DNA of 64,000 nt, from assembly GCA_001302245.1 (NCBI GenBank), contig LGYU01000031.1:62001-126000 (forward strand). The letters are read 5' to 3'. The notes beneath the pieces were generated by a model. The model was not told the DNA's origin, made no database searches, and saw nothing but the letters and a program-made list of their open reading frames with translations. A program made the translations under genes and the position numbers. Numbering within the stretch: the stretch's first letter is position 1; every line of letters starts with the position of its first letter. Origin of the DNA: Chitinophagaceae bacterium PMP191F (GTDB lineage: Bacteria; Bacteroidota; Bacteroidia; Chitinophagales; Chitinophagaceae). Of the stretch, positions 7,545-16,530 are shown one piece after another.

Positions 7545-9926
7545 CTAATTGCGTACAGGTTTGCCTCCTTTCAGTACGCTTTGTAATCTTTCCAGTGTTT
7601 TCTTTTCACCACATAGCGACAGAAATGCTTCTCTTTCCAGGTCCAGCAAGTACTGTTCGCTTACCAGTGAATATTCGGTCAGGTCGCCTCCGCACATTAC
7701 CCACGCTAATTTTTTTGCTACCAACACATCATGATCGGTGGCGTAATTGGCACGCCACATGCCATTGATGCCGGCATACAATGCGCCGAGTGCCAGGCGT
7801 CCCAATACTTTGATATCTGTTCTTTGTACCGGTATTGTATAACCGCTGTCGTACAATTCCAATACACTTTTCTTTGCTTCTGCTATGCGTCGTCCCTGGT
7901 TCATCACCACTTCATCATGGCCTTTGCGCAAAATACCCATTTCAAATGCTTCGTGAGCAGAGGTGGCTACTTTGGCGGTAGCAATAGAGAGGAAGCGGTT
8001 TTTAAGCGTAATAGTTTCCGGCTCATCCTCGTGCATTTCATCGGCGGCACGCAATGCAAACTCTTTGGTACCACCACCACCGGGAATAAGACCAACACCC
8101 AATTCAACCAACCCGATGTAAGTTTCTGCTGCCGCACAAACTTTATCACTGTGCAGGCTTAATTCACAGGCACCCCCCAATGATAATGCATGCGGTGCTG
8201 TAACTACCGGTACACCGGAATACCTGGCACGCATGGTAGTATTCTGGAACAAACGAACGGCCATATCCAACTCGTCATATTCCTGCTCAATGGCCAGCAT
8301 AAAGATCATTCCTACATTGGCACCTGCACTGAAGTTAGGAGCATCATTGGCAATTACCAGGCCTTTGTATTTATCTTCAGCCAGTGCAATTGATTTCTGT
8401 ATGCCTTCCAGTACTTCTCCGCCAATGGTACCCATTTTGGTATTCCATTCCAGTCCCAGTACATCATCTCCCAGATGATAAGTACGACATGCACTGTTCT
8501 TCCACACGGTCTGGTTCTCAAAATTCTTCATCACAATAAATGCTTCACCACCAGGCAGCGCTTTATAATTTTTAGAAGCAATATCGTAATACAGACGTTT
8601 GCCATTCTCCACTTTATAAAAAGACTTGATACCAGCGGCTAGCATTTCATCTACCCATGGGGCTACAGAATAACCGGCTTCCTTCATCTTTTTTACAGAA
8701 CCTTCTACCCCCAGTACATCCCAGCTTTCAAATGCACCGATCTCCCAGCCAAACCCTGCCATCATAGCATCATCTACACGATACAGTTCATCCGAAATTT
8801 CAGGAAGGCGATGTGAGATATAAGAGAAAAGACCATAATGGAATTTGCGGTAGAAATCACCGGCCTTATCCATACCTGTACACAGGGCTTTCAGTCTTGT
8901 TTTCAGATCATCAATGGGTTTTGCAGCTTCTACTGATGCAAATTTGGCCTTTTGGCGGGGAGCATACTCAAATGTCTGCAGGTTCAGCGTATAAATTTCC
9001 CTTTCGCCTTTATCGCTTTTCTTTTTAGCAAAAAAGCCCTGCCCGGTTTTATCACCCAGCCAGTTATTGGCAACCATTTTGTCAAGCCATGCAGGAATAG
9101 AGAAAACTGCACGTTGTTCATCTGCAGGGCAATTTTCAGCTACCCCTTTGGCCACTTTCACCAGTGTATCAATACCTACCACATCTGCAGTACGGAAAGT
9201 AGCTGATTTCGGGCGACCGATGATGGGACCTGTCAGGGCATCCACTTCGTCAATCGTCAGTTTCAGATTGTCCATCAGATTAAAGATAGCCATAATGCCG
9301 TATACACCAATACGGTTAGCAATAAACGCAGGAGTATCTTTACAGAGAACCGTTGTTTTGCCAAGGATCAGGTCACCGTAATGCATCAGGAAATCGATCA
9401 CTGCAGGATCTGTGTGCGGCGTGGGAATAATTTCCAGTAAACGCAGGTAACGGGGCGGGTTGAAGAAGTGTGTGCCGCAAAAATGTTTTTTGAAATCTTC
9501 ACTTCTCCCTTCAGCCATCAGGTGGATGGGAATGCCTGAGGTATTGGATGTAATAAGTGTACCGGGTTTGCGGTATTTTTCAACTTCAGTAAAAATAGAT
9601 TGTTTGATATCCAGCCGTTCCACTACTACTTCAATCACCCAATCACAGGCTGCGATATCTTTCATATTATCTGTAAAATTCCCCGTTTTGATTTTTTTCA
9701 GTGTGTCTTTGGTATATAGGGGAGAAGGATTACTTTTTACTGCAGCCTGCAGAGCGTCATTGACCAGCTTATTCCTTTCTGCGGGTTTAGTACTTTCGGT
9801 TGCTTCTTTGGGCACCATGTCCAGCAGTAATACCTGTAAACCGGCGCCGGCAAAATGGCACGCAATTCTCGAACCCATCACTCCACTACCCAATACAGCA
9901 ACTTTACGGATGATTCGTTTAGACAT
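7545..9926 (-). CDS. fadN: 3-hydroxyacyl-CoA dehydrogenase/enoyl-CoA hydratase, FadN type
   Basis: This bifunctional fatty acid beta-oxidation enzyme hydrates enoyl-CoA and oxidises 3-hydroxyacyl-CoA to 3-ketoacyl-CoA with NAD+. The NAD-binding dehydrogenase comes first (AVLGSGVMGSRIA near residue 10), then the C-terminal dehydrogenase domains from about residue 200, then a crotonase domain at about 500-680 with oxyanion-hole signatures (APHALSLGGACELSLH). This is the reverse of the FadB order and matches Bacillus subtilis FadN; 793 residues is the usual length. Related genomes often place it beside a thiolase and an acyl-CoA dehydrogenase, but here it stands alone. A TAATTTTG box ends four bases before the ATG. 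Confidence 0.93.
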   Translation of the reverse strand: MSKRIIRKVAVLGSGVMGSRIACHFAGAGLQVLLLDMVPKEATESTKPAERNKLVNDALQAAVKSNPSPLYTKDTLKKIKTGNFTDNMKDIAACDWVIEVVVERLDIKQSIFTEVEKYRKPGTLITSNTSGIPIHLMAEGRSEDFKKHFCGTHFFNPPRYLRLLEIIPTPHTDPAVIDFLMHYGDLILGKTTVLCKDTPAFIANRIGVYGIMAIFNLMDNLKLTIDEVDALTGPIIGRPKSATFRTADVVGIDTLVKVAKGVAENCPADEQRAVFSIPAWLDKMVANNWLGDKTGQGFFAKKKSDKGEREIYTLNLQTFEYAPRQKAKFASVEAAKPIDDLKTRLKALCTGMDKAGDFYRKFHYGLFSYISHRLPEISDELYRVDDAMMAGFGWEIGAFESWDVLGVEGSVKKMKEAGYSVAPWVDEMLAAGIKSFYKVENGKRLYYDIASKNYKALPGGEAFIVMKNFENQTVWKNSACRTYHLGDDVLGLEWNTKMGTIGGEVLEGIQKSIALAEDKYKGLVIANDAPNFSAGANVGMIFMLAIEQEYDELDMAVRLFQNTTMRARYSGVPVVTAPHALSLGGACELSLHSDKVCAAAETYIGLVELGVGLIPGGGGTKEFALRAADEMHEDEPETITLKNRFLSIATAKVATSAHEAFEMGILRKGHDEVVMNQGRRIAEAKKSVLELYDSGYTIPVQRTDIKVLGRLALGALYAGINGMWRANYATDHDVLVAKKLAWVMCGGDLTEYSLVSEQYLLDLEREAFLSLCGEKKTLERLQSVLKGGKPVRN

Positions 9927-9930
9927 ATGA

Positions 9931-9938
9931 CAAAATTA
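9931..9938 (-). promoter_or_regulatory. Bacteroidota -7 box (TAATTTTG) before the fadN-type gene
   Basis: This minus-strand match to TAnnTTTG ends four bases before the start codon. If used, the transcript would be leaderless or nearly so. I see no clear -33 TTG at the usual distance. Confidence 0.5.
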
Positions 9939-10074
9939 GTTAGTTAAACAACTATTTTCATCGAAGATAAAACAAAATCGGGAGAGGTAAACAGTGGTTG
10001 CGAAAATTTAAGATAAAATATAACTGCCTGTTTAGCAGTCTGTAGTATTTTTACCATATAACTTATATCCAGCA

Positions 10075-10956
10075 ATGAAAATACAACTCCTTACAACGGC
10101 ATTGTTAATACTGACCGGTCAGTTACTGTATGCGCAACAGGATAATATCAGGGTGGCTATTGCCAACATTGCACAGGCTGCACAGGGCAAGGTAGGGGTT
10201 GCTGTAATGAACCTGGAGTCCGGCGATACTGTGTCACTGAACGGTACCGTGCGTTTTCCTATGCAGAGTGTATTTAAGTTTCCGATTGCCATGGCTGTGT
10301 TGCACGAAGTAGACAGGGGGAAACTTTCTTTGGATAAAATGATCCGTGTAAAAAAGAAAGATCTGATGCTGAAAACATGGAGCCCGATGCTGGAGAAATA
10401 CACTGCCAACGAATTTGAGATCAGCATATCCGAGTTACTGGCATATACGGTTTCACAAAGCGATAATAACGGTTGCGATATTTTATTGAAAGAGATAGGT
10501 GGTACAAAAAAGGTCAACAATTATATCCGCGATCTGGGCGTAAAAGGCATTGCTATAAAAGCTACCGAGAAAGAGATGCACAGTGCATGGAATGTACAGT
10601 ACAACAATTGGTGTGAACCCATTGCCATGATGCAACTGCTGAAAATATTTTATGAAGGAAAGACTTTGCTGAAAACCTCCAACGATCTTTTATGGAAACT
10701 GTTGGTAGAAACCTCTACTGGTCCGAACAGGTTAAAAGGTCTGCTGGCAAAAAATATTACAGTTGCACATAAAACCGGCACTTCCGGTACTAATAATGAT
10801 GGCATTACCGCAGCTACCAATGATGTAGGTATCATTGTACTGTCTGCCACACAGCATATTGCCATTGCCGTGTTTGTATCTGATGCTGAAGCAAACGAAT
10901 CTGTCCGCGAAAATGTTATTGCGCAGATTGCATTGCTGGTAAGTGATACGAAGTAG
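10075..10956 (+). CDS. Class A beta-lactamase, subclass A2 (PER/VEB/CfxA-like)
   Basis: This is an exported serine beta-lactamase that hydrolyses beta-lactams in the periplasm. A signal peptide covers residues 1-20 (ends LLYAQQ). The catalytic SVFK (Ser65, Lys68), SDN (129-131), a Glu in ATEKEM (Glu165, the likely general base) and KTG (233-235) are all present. The SVFK, SDNN and HKTGTSG context is that of the Bacteroidota subclass A2 enzymes. There is no mobile element nearby, so it looks like a resident chromosomal gene. Whether it gives clinically relevant resistance cannot be read from sequence. Confidence 0.92.
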   Translation: MKIQLLTTALLILTGQLLYAQQDNIRVAIANIAQAAQGKVGVAVMNLESGDTVSLNGTVRFPMQSVFKFPIAMAVLHEVDRGKLSLDKMIRVKKKDLMLKTWSPMLEKYTANEFEISISELLAYTVSQSDNNGCDILLKEIGGTKKVNNYIRDLGVKGIAIKATEKEMHSAWNVQYNNWCEPIAMMQLLKIFYEGKTLLKTSNDLLWKLLVETSTGPNRLKGLLAKNITVAHKTGTSGTNNDGITAATNDVGIIVLSATQHIAIAVFVSDAEANESVRENVIAQIALLVSDTK

Positions 10957-11000
10957 TTTCGGGTTTGGAGGTTTGTGTTCCGGGTGCTGAGACCCGTAGG

Positions 11001-11052
11001 TTGTTGATTATGGTCGTTGCTGCTATAACAATCAGATAGCCATCAAGCCATC
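11001..11052 (-). repeat. Interspersed repeat, GATGG-type family
   Basis: Read on the minus strand, the right part is GATGGCTTGATGGCTATC followed by TGATTGTTAT. Near-identical strings occur at 16436-16471 (minus), 31358-31415 (minus) and 39021-39053 (plus), and shorter versions occur at 15360 and 17514. All but the one overlapping the stop codon at 15361 are fully intergenic. Confidence 0.8.
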
Positions 11053-11129
11053 CTGCTATTGCTCGGGGCTTTATAACTGCCAATTGCCTTTCTGCTGATA
11101 GCTAAAAACCTAACCGCTAACACCTCTCT

Positions 11130-11987
11130 TTATTCTCCTCCCTTTGACACAGCGCACCAGTCAATTTCAGAATTACCATTATTAACCAGGGTTTGCAGAT
11201 GTTTCTGAACAAGATTGGCAACAGGCATGGAATGATTGGCTGCGGAAGCCTGCTGCAGTACCAGGTTCAGATCTTTTAACCCCAAACGTGCAGTAAAAGC
11301 AGCCGGTTCAAATTGTTGTTTCAAAATGATATTGCCGTAGTTGATATAAATAGGGGAGTTGAAGATCGTTTGTGTGAACATGTTCCACATTACCTGTGTA
11401 TCCACACCGCTTTTGCGGGCAAGATCAATACTTTCACCAATGGATTCAAGAGCTGCGGCAATCATAAAATTGCCACATAGTTTTACGGTATTGGCAGCGG
11501 TAATGGCATCACCAAAATCCCATACACCTGCCCCGCCTGCATCTTTCAGCAGCGGTGTTACCTGTTGCCGTACGGATACATCACCAGAGATCACAAAGTT
11601 GAGTTTTTTCGCAGTGGCGGCTTCCGGTCTGCCAAAAACGGGTGAGGCCAGGTAATGGATGTTGTGTTGCTGATGCAGATCTGCAAGTGCTGCTGCTGTT
11701 TGGGGCAACACTGTACTAAGCGACACATGGATATTACCGGGAGATAAATTGGGTATTAACTGGTTGCTGACATCTTTTAATGCAGCATCATCCGATACGA
11801 TGGTGAAAACAATAGGGCAGTTTTGAGCCAGTTCCATAATGCTGCCTGCCACAATAGCTCCCTTTTCTTTTAGTGCATTGGCTTTGGAAGCTGTACGATT
11901 GTAAACTGTTATAGAGTGACTGTTTTCGAGGAGATTGAGTGCAATAGGAGTGCCTAAATTACCGAGGCCGATAAAACCGATGTTCAT
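11130..11987 (-). CDS. NAD(P)-dependent beta-hydroxyacid dehydrogenase (3-hydroxyisobutyrate dehydrogenase family)
   Basis: This oxidoreductase has an N-terminal Rossmann fold (IGFIGLGNLGTPIA at residues 3-16, with NRT at the beta-2 end suggesting NADP preference) and an all-helical C-terminal half. The substrate-anchoring Lys is probably in KLCGNFMIAAALE. At 285 residues it has the family length. The physiological substrate is unknown; 3-hydroxyisobutyrate, tartronate semialdehyde and glyoxylate are known within the family. It lies downstream of metG in the same direction, separated by a long hairpin. Confidence 0.87.
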   Translation of the reverse strand: MNIGFIGLGNLGTPIALNLLENSHSITVYNRTASKANALKEKGAIVAGSIMELAQNCPIVFTIVSDDAALKDVSNQLIPNLSPGNIHVSLSTVLPQTAAALADLHQQHNIHYLASPVFGRPEAATAKKLNFVISGDVSVRQQVTPLLKDAGGAGVWDFGDAITAANTVKLCGNFMIAAALESIGESIDLARKSGVDTQVMWNMFTQTIFNSPIYINYGNIILKQQFEPAAFTARLGLKDLNLVLQQASAANHSMPVANLVQKHLQTLVNNGNSEIDWCAVSKGGE

Positions 11988-12000
11988 GACTGTATATTTT

Positions 12001-12043
12001 GCATGGATGATGTTGTTCTTCTACATAACAACATCATCCATGC
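12001..12043. other. Perfect 17-bp inverted repeat between metG and the dehydrogenase gene
   Basis: The arms GCATGGATGATGTTGTT (12001-12017) and its exact complement (12027-12043) flank a 9-base spacer. No T-tract follows on the minus strand, so it is not a canonical terminator. It could be an RNA processing or stability element, a terminator of unusual form, or a protein-binding dyad. Confidence 0.8.
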
Positions 12044-12049
12044 AATTGT

Positions 12050-14146
12050 TTAGCTTACTCCAGCACCGCTGGCGGTAACAGTTTCAGGACTAACAAATAT
12101 CAGTTTACCATTATCTTCAGCCATTAAGATCATTCCATTGCTTTCAATGCCGCGCATTTTGCGGGGAGCGAGGTTTGACACCACTACTACCTGTTTGCCA
12201 ATAATATCTTCAGGCTTGAAATGCAGTGCGATGCCGGAAACAATGGTACGTTTTTCAAAACCCAGGTCTATCTGGAGTTTCAGCAGCTTATCTGCTTTTT
12301 CTACTTTTTCAGCAGAAAGGATGGTACCTACTTTCAGATCGATCTTTGCAAAATCATCATACTGAATAGCGGGTTTTACCGGTGTTGATTTTTCATCTGT
12401 GTTTTCAGACTTCTGACTTCCGGCTTCAGGCTTCGTTGTTTCTGGTTTCACCAATCCTGCTTTTAATTTTTCAACCTGTGCAGCGATCTCTGTGTCTTCA
12501 ATTTTCCTGAACAATAGTTCCGGTGCGCGCAGGCTGTAACCAACACTCAGCAATCTGGTTTTACCGGCATTCTCCCAATCCAGCATTTTCTCTACCACTT
12601 TCAGCAGATGCAACATTTTGCGGGCTGTTTGTGGCAGGAAAGGATTGATCAGTACGGCCAGGTTGGCGGTAAGCTGTAAGCAGATGTGCAGACAGTTATC
12701 GATCTTTTGCTGGTTGTCCGGGTTTTCAGCCAGGTTTTTAGCCACGATCCATGGCTGTTTATCCTGCATATATTTGTTGCCCTTGCGTGCCAGGTCAATA
12801 ACTGCAAACAGGGCGTCGCGGAATTTGTATTGTTCCAGCAGGTTTTCCACTGTTGTTTTGGTCGCTTCAAATTCAGCCAATAAGGCTTTGTCTGCATCAT
12901 CCAGTATAGCAGTGTGTAAAGCCGGCACTTTGCCTCCGCACAGTTTGTGCATCAATACCATGGCGCGGTTAACGAAGTTGCCAAAAATAGCAACCAGCTC
13001 ACTGTTATTGCGGTCCTGGAAATCTTTCCAGGTAAAATCATTGTCTTTGGTTTCTGGTGCGTTGGTGCATAATACATAACGCAGCACATCTTCACAGCCC
13101 GGGAAATCCTTGATGTACTCATGTACCCATACAGCCCAGTTGCGACTGGTAGAAACTTTTTCTCCTTCAATATTCAGGAATTCATTGGCAGGAACATTGT
13201 CAGGCAGTACATATTTGCCATGAGCTTTCAACATCGCAGGAAAAATGATACAGTGGAATACAATATTGTCTTTACCAATAAAATGTACCAGCTTAGTATC
13301 ATCCTGTTGCCAGTAATCGGCCCATTGTTCCGTTAATTCCTTGGTAGCAGAAATATAACCGATAGGTGCATCAAACCATACGTACAGCACTTTTCCTTCT
13401 GTATCAGGTAAGGGCACTTTTACGCCCCAGTTGCTGTCGCGGGTCATAGCGCGGCTTTGCAGGCCGTTTTCCAGCCAGCTTTTACACTGTCCGTATACGT
13501 TATTTTTCCATTCTTTATGACCTTCCAGGATCCATTCTTTCAGCCAGGGCTCATAGTTCTGCAAAGGAAAATACCAGTGCTTGGTCTTTTTCTTTACAGG
13601 AATAGCATCGCTGAGGGTAGAACGGGGATTGATCAGTTGCTCCGGGCTTAATGACGAACCACATTTTTCGCATTGATCGCCATAGGCATTGGGGTTTCCA
13701 CATACCGGGCAAGTGCCGGTAATATAGCGGTCGGCCAGGAAGGTATTGGTCTTTTCATCGTAAAACTGTTCTGTTTCCTTTTCCTCAAACAGGCCATCGT
13801 CGTACAGCTTTTTGAAAAATGCAGCTGCTGTTTCGTGATGGATCTTATTGGAAGTGCGTGACCAGATATCGAATGAAATACCCATCTGCGCAAAGCTTTC
13901 GCCAATGAGCGCATGGTATTTGTCTACTACCTGCTGTGGGGTAATACCTTCTTTCATAGCACGGATGGTGATGGGAACACCATGTTCATCGCTGCCGCAA
14001 ATAAATTTAATGTCTCTTTTCTGCGCTCGCTGATAGCGTACATAAATGTCTGCTGGCAGGTAACAACCTGCCAGGTGACCAATATGCACAGGCCCGTTGG
14101 CATAGGGCAGGGCCGCTGTAACCAATATCCTTTTATAGTCTGTCAT
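12050..14146 (-). CDS. metG: Methionyl-tRNA synthetase with C-terminal tRNA-binding domain
   Basis: MetRS attaches methionine to tRNA-Met. Seen in order: the class I HIGH motif (HIGHLAG) near residue 21, a zinc knuckle (CPVCGN and CEKCGS) near residues 146-162, a KMSKS-loop variant (KVSTS) near residue 340, the anticodon-binding helical domain, a charged linker at about 565-590, and an EMAPII/Trbp111-like OB domain from [11 protein letters not shown]. Length, 698 residues, is normal for the dimeric two-domain form. The linker is encoded partly by a repeat array of the type otherwise found between genes (12401-12435). A TATTTTTG promoter box lies at 14201-14208. Confidence 0.98.
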   Translation of the reverse strand: MTDYKRILVTAALPYANGPVHIGHLAGCYLPADIYVRYQRAQKRDIKFICGSDEHGVPITIRAMKEGITPQQVVDKYHALIGESFAQMGISFDIWSRTSNKIHHETAAAFFKKLYDDGLFEEKETEQFYDEKTNTFLADRYITGTCPVCGNPNAYGDQCEKCGSSLSPEQLINPRSTLSDAIPVKKKTKHWYFPLQNYEPWLKEWILEGHKEWKNNVYGQCKSWLENGLQSRAMTRDSNWGVKVPLPDTEGKVLYVWFDAPIGYISATKELTEQWADYWQQDDTKLVHFIGKDNIVFHCIIFPAMLKAHGKYVLPDNVPANEFLNIEGEKVSTSRNWAVWVHEYIKDFPGCEDVLRYVLCTNAPETKDNDFTWKDFQDRNNSELVAIFGNFVNRAMVLMHKLCGGKVPALHTAILDDADKALLAEFEATKTTVENLLEQYKFRDALFAVIDLARKGNKYMQDKQPWIVAKNLAENPDNQQKIDNCLHICLQLTANLAVLINPFLPQTARKMLHLLKVVEKMLDWENAGKTRLLSVGYSLRAPELLFRKIEDTEIAAQVEKLKAGLVKPETTKPEAGSQKSENTDEKSTPVKPAIQYDDFAKIDLKVGTILSAEKVEKADKLLKLQIDLGFEKRTIVSGIALHFKPEDIIGKQVVVVSNLAPRKMRGIESNGMILMAEDNGKLIFVSPETVTASGAGVS
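12401..12435 (-). repeat. Heptamer array inside metG
   Basis: On the coding strand this stretch reads as four 7-base units (AAGCCTG, AAGCCGG, AAGTCAG, AAGTCTG) followed by AAAAC. Bases 12402-12426 match the complement of 39063-39087 at 24 of 25 positions. It encodes part of the interdomain linker (EAGSQKSEN). Confidence 0.85.
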
Positions 14147-14200
14147 AATATTTATCCGTTCTGATGATTACCGGAAAAGTGTTCCGGTGGGTTAAGTGTG

Positions 14201-14208
14201 CAAAAATA
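14201..14208 (-). promoter_or_regulatory. metG promoter -7 box (TATTTTTG)
   Basis: This is a minus-strand TAnnTTTG match with a TTG 23 bases upstream (14232-14234). The 54-base leader contains a small hairpin (CCGGAA with TTCCGG, 14171-14187). Confidence 0.6.
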
Positions 14209-14335
14209 AGCAATCATTGCAGAAGGTAAAGCAACAAGGTAAGCGGGTATGTCTGTATGGATATGGATAAACCCGGATGCAGTTTTTCCAAATGGAGCTT
14301 ATTTGGTGTATTTTCAGCCTGTTAAAAATATTTTG

Positions 14336-15361
14336 ATGGATCGTAAAAACTTCCTGGCCTCCTGTATTACTGCAGGATTGAGTGTACATGCACTGGAATC
14401 ACTGGCGGCAACAAACATACAGCAGTATATACCTGCTGTCATTCCCCCCTATCTGCAACCTGGCGATGTGATTGGCATTAGCTGCCCTGCCGGTTTTATT
14501 ACACCCGAACAGATAAAGCCCGCAGTGCAACAGATGGAAAGCTGGGGATACACCGTCAAAACAGGCACTACGGTGGGTAAACGCGATTTTACCTTTGGGG
14601 GCAGCGACCTGGAGCGGGCGAATGATTTTCAACAGTTGATGGATGACCATACTGTAAAGGCCATCATGTGTGCACGTGGAGGCTATGGTTTTGTACGCAT
14701 TATCGACAAACTCAATTTCACCCGTTTTGCGGCAAAACCCAAATGGATCATCGGTTTTAGTGATATCACTGTATTGCACGGACACATCAACCGTAACTAC
14801 AATATTGCTACCATCCACTCAAAAATGTGCAACAGTTTTCCCGACGACTGGAGTAAAGCTGAACCCATACAGATTGAAACGATCCTGTCGATCAAAAAAG
14901 CATTGGCCGGTGAAACCATGCGTTATCCGTTTGTGCCTGCACCGGGTAACAGGCAGGGAAAAGCAACCGGGCAGTTAGTAGGAGGAAATCTGAAAACAAT
15001 TGAATCACTGGCAGGTTCTGCTTCAGATATTCATACAGCCGGAAAGATCCTGTTTGTGGAAGATACCGGTGAATATTTGTACAGTATAGACCGTATGTTC
15101 TGGAACCTGAAACGGACCGGCAAACTGGATAAACTGGCGGGATTGATCATCGGTGGTTTCAAAGTAAAACCCGACGATCCCGGTGAAGAATTTGGCCGGA
15201 CCGTACAGGATATAGTACTGGAAAAAGTGCAGGAATATAAATACCCGGTTTGTTTTGATTTCCCCGTAGGCCACCAGCGCAACAACTTTGCCTTAAAATG
15301 CGGTGCAACCCATCAATTAACAGTGAATGGTGAGGGTGGGGTGTTGGAGGAAGTGGGGTGA
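14336..15361 (+). CDS. LD-carboxypeptidase family protein (S66), possibly exported
   Basis: S66 peptidases cleave the L,D bond between residues 3 and 4 of peptidoglycan tetrapeptides; the family also includes the microcin C immunity protein MccF. The catalytic Ser sits in IGFSDIT, the Glu in VEDTGEYLYSIDRM and the His in FPVGHQRNNFALKCG, so the triad is complete. I chose the ATG at 14336, which gives an N-terminus (MDRKNFLASCITAG) resembling exported Bacteroidota proteins; the longer frame from 14249 adds an unlikely 29 residues. A paralogue without this N-terminus follows at 15459. The stop codon lies in a GATGG repeat. Confidence 0.88.
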   Translation: MDRKNFLASCITAGLSVHALESLAATNIQQYIPAVIPPYLQPGDVIGISCPAGFITPEQIKPAVQQMESWGYTVKTGTTVGKRDFTFGGSDLERANDFQQLMDDHTVKAIMCARGGYGFVRIIDKLNFTRFAAKPKWIIGFSDITVLHGHINRNYNIATIHSKMCNSFPDDWSKAEPIQIETILSIKKALAGETMRYPFVPAPGNRQGKATGQLVGGNLKTIESLAGSASDIHTAGKILFVEDTGEYLYSIDRMFWNLKRTGKLDKLAGLIIGGFKVKPDDPGEEFGRTVQDIVLEKVQEYKYPVCFDFPVGHQRNNFALKCGATHQLTVNGEGGVLEEVG

Positions 15362-15425
15362 TGGTTTGATGGTAGGCGATCCCCGCGCATATAAGCAATC
15401 ATTTTTTTAAAGACATTTGACATAG

Positions 15426-15461
15426 CAATTCAGCAATCGAACAATCTAACAATCAGCAATG
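15426..15461. repeat. CAAT-unit array containing the start codon of the next gene
   Basis: Units CAATTCAG, CAATCGAA, CAATCTAA, CAATCAG and CAATG run with a period of 8, 8, 8 and 7 bases. The start codon of the second LD-carboxypeptidase (15459) lies in the last unit. A GATGGTTTGATGGT fragment lies just upstream at 15360-15373. Confidence 0.7.
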
Positions 15462-16367
15462 ATACAAACTCCTCCTTCCCTGCAGCAAGGTGATACTATT
15501 GGCATTACCTGCCCGGCGGGTTATATGGCAATGGAAAGAGTACAAACCTGTATTGAAACTTTGCAACAATGGGGGTATGTAGTGAAACTGGGCAAGACCG
15601 TAGGCGGTGATTCGCAAACTTATTTTTCCGGAACAGATGAACAGCGGCTGGAAGATTTTCAGCAATTGCTGGATGATGATACTGTGAAAGCGATACTATG
15701 TGGCCGGGGTGGCTATGGCGTAGGGCGTATTATAGACCGCATCAATTTTAAAAAATTTGTCAAATCTCCCAAATGGATCATTGGCTTTAGTGATATCACT
15801 GTATTACATGCGCATATTTATGTAAACTACAATATTGCTACGTTGCATGCGCCGATGGCTGGTGCATTTAATGATGGAGGATCTGATAACGTATACGTAC
15901 AGTCATTACAACATACCCTGGAAGGGAAAAAGATACGGTATGAATGTGCACCGCATGAATTCAACCATAAAGGTGAAGCGATCGGGGAACTGGTAGGCGG
16001 TAACCTGTCGCTGATTGCCAACCTGGTGGGTACGCCTTCCGAACTGAAAACAAAGGGACGTATACTGTTCCTGGAAGATGTAGGTGAATACCTGTACAAC
16101 GTAGACCGGATGTTGCACCAGTTAAAAAGAGCGGGCAAGCTGGATAAACTGGCAGGATTGATCATTGGTGGTTTTACTGATGGTAAGGATACTGATAGGC
16201 CATTTGGTAAAACAGTTTATGAAATAATACATGATATAGTGAAAGAGTATGACTATCCTGTTTGTTTTGGTTTCCCAGTCAGTCACGCTACAGAAAATTA
16301 TGCTTTGAAAACAGGTGTTGGTTATAAACTGAAAGTAGGAAAGAGCAGAGTGGTGCTGGAAGAGTGA
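15459..16367 (+). CDS. LD-carboxypeptidase family protein (S66), cytoplasmic form
   Basis: This 302-residue enzyme has the complete S66 triad: Ser in IGFSDIT, Glu in LEDVGEYLYNVDRM and His in FPVSHATENYALKTG. It starts directly at the domain (MIQTPPSLQQGDTIGITCPAG) with no signal sequence, so it should act in the cytoplasm on recycled muropeptides, as E. coli LdcA does. It is a tandem paralogue of the gene at 14336-15361, sharing long blocks such as GLIIGGF. The pair may split the activity between compartments. Confidence 0.92.
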   Translation: MIQTPPSLQQGDTIGITCPAGYMAMERVQTCIETLQQWGYVVKLGKTVGGDSQTYFSGTDEQRLEDFQQLLDDDTVKAILCGRGGYGVGRIIDRINFKKFVKSPKWIIGFSDITVLHAHIYVNYNIATLHAPMAGAFNDGGSDNVYVQSLQHTLEGKKIRYECAPHEFNHKGEAIGELVGGNLSLIANLVGTPSELKTKGRILFLEDVGEYLYNVDRMLHQLKRAGKLDKLAGLIIGGFTDGKDTDRPFGKTVYEIIHDIVKEYDYPVCFGFPVSHATENYALKTGVGYKLKVGKSRVVLEE

Positions 16368-16435
16368 TTGAAGATTAAAAGTTGCTGTTTTCAGGTAAAA
16401 AATGTTCGAATTGCCTGATCATTCTATGTTTATCA

Positions 16436-16471
16436 GCAATAACAATCAGAAAAGATAACCGTCAAACCATC
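16436..16471 (-). repeat. Interspersed repeat, GATGG-type family
   Basis: On the minus strand this reads GATGGTTTGACGGTTATC, then TTTTC, then TGATTGTTATTGC. It is the same family as 11001-11052 and lies just upstream of the oxyR promoter. Confidence 0.8.
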
Positions 16472-16497
16472 TTTACAGTTGCATCAGCAAAATTGAT

Positions 16498-16505
16498 TAA
16501 TTTTG
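16498..16505 (+). promoter_or_regulatory. oxyR promoter -7 box (TAATTTTG)
   Basis: This is a TAnnTTTG match 25 bases before the oxyR start, with a TTG at 16479-16481 as a possible -33 element. Confidence 0.6.
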
Positions 16506-16530
16506 CACTTCGATAAATAAAATCTATAGA

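Noticed and set aside
14249-14335. Longer start for the first LD-carboxypeptidase
   Set aside because: The extra 29 residues resemble no signal or domain; the ATG at 14336 gives an export-like start.
15426-15461. CRISPR-like short repeats
   Set aside because: Units are 7-8 bases with no spacers; nowhere in the window is there a 20-50 base repeat with regular spacers, and no cas gene is present.
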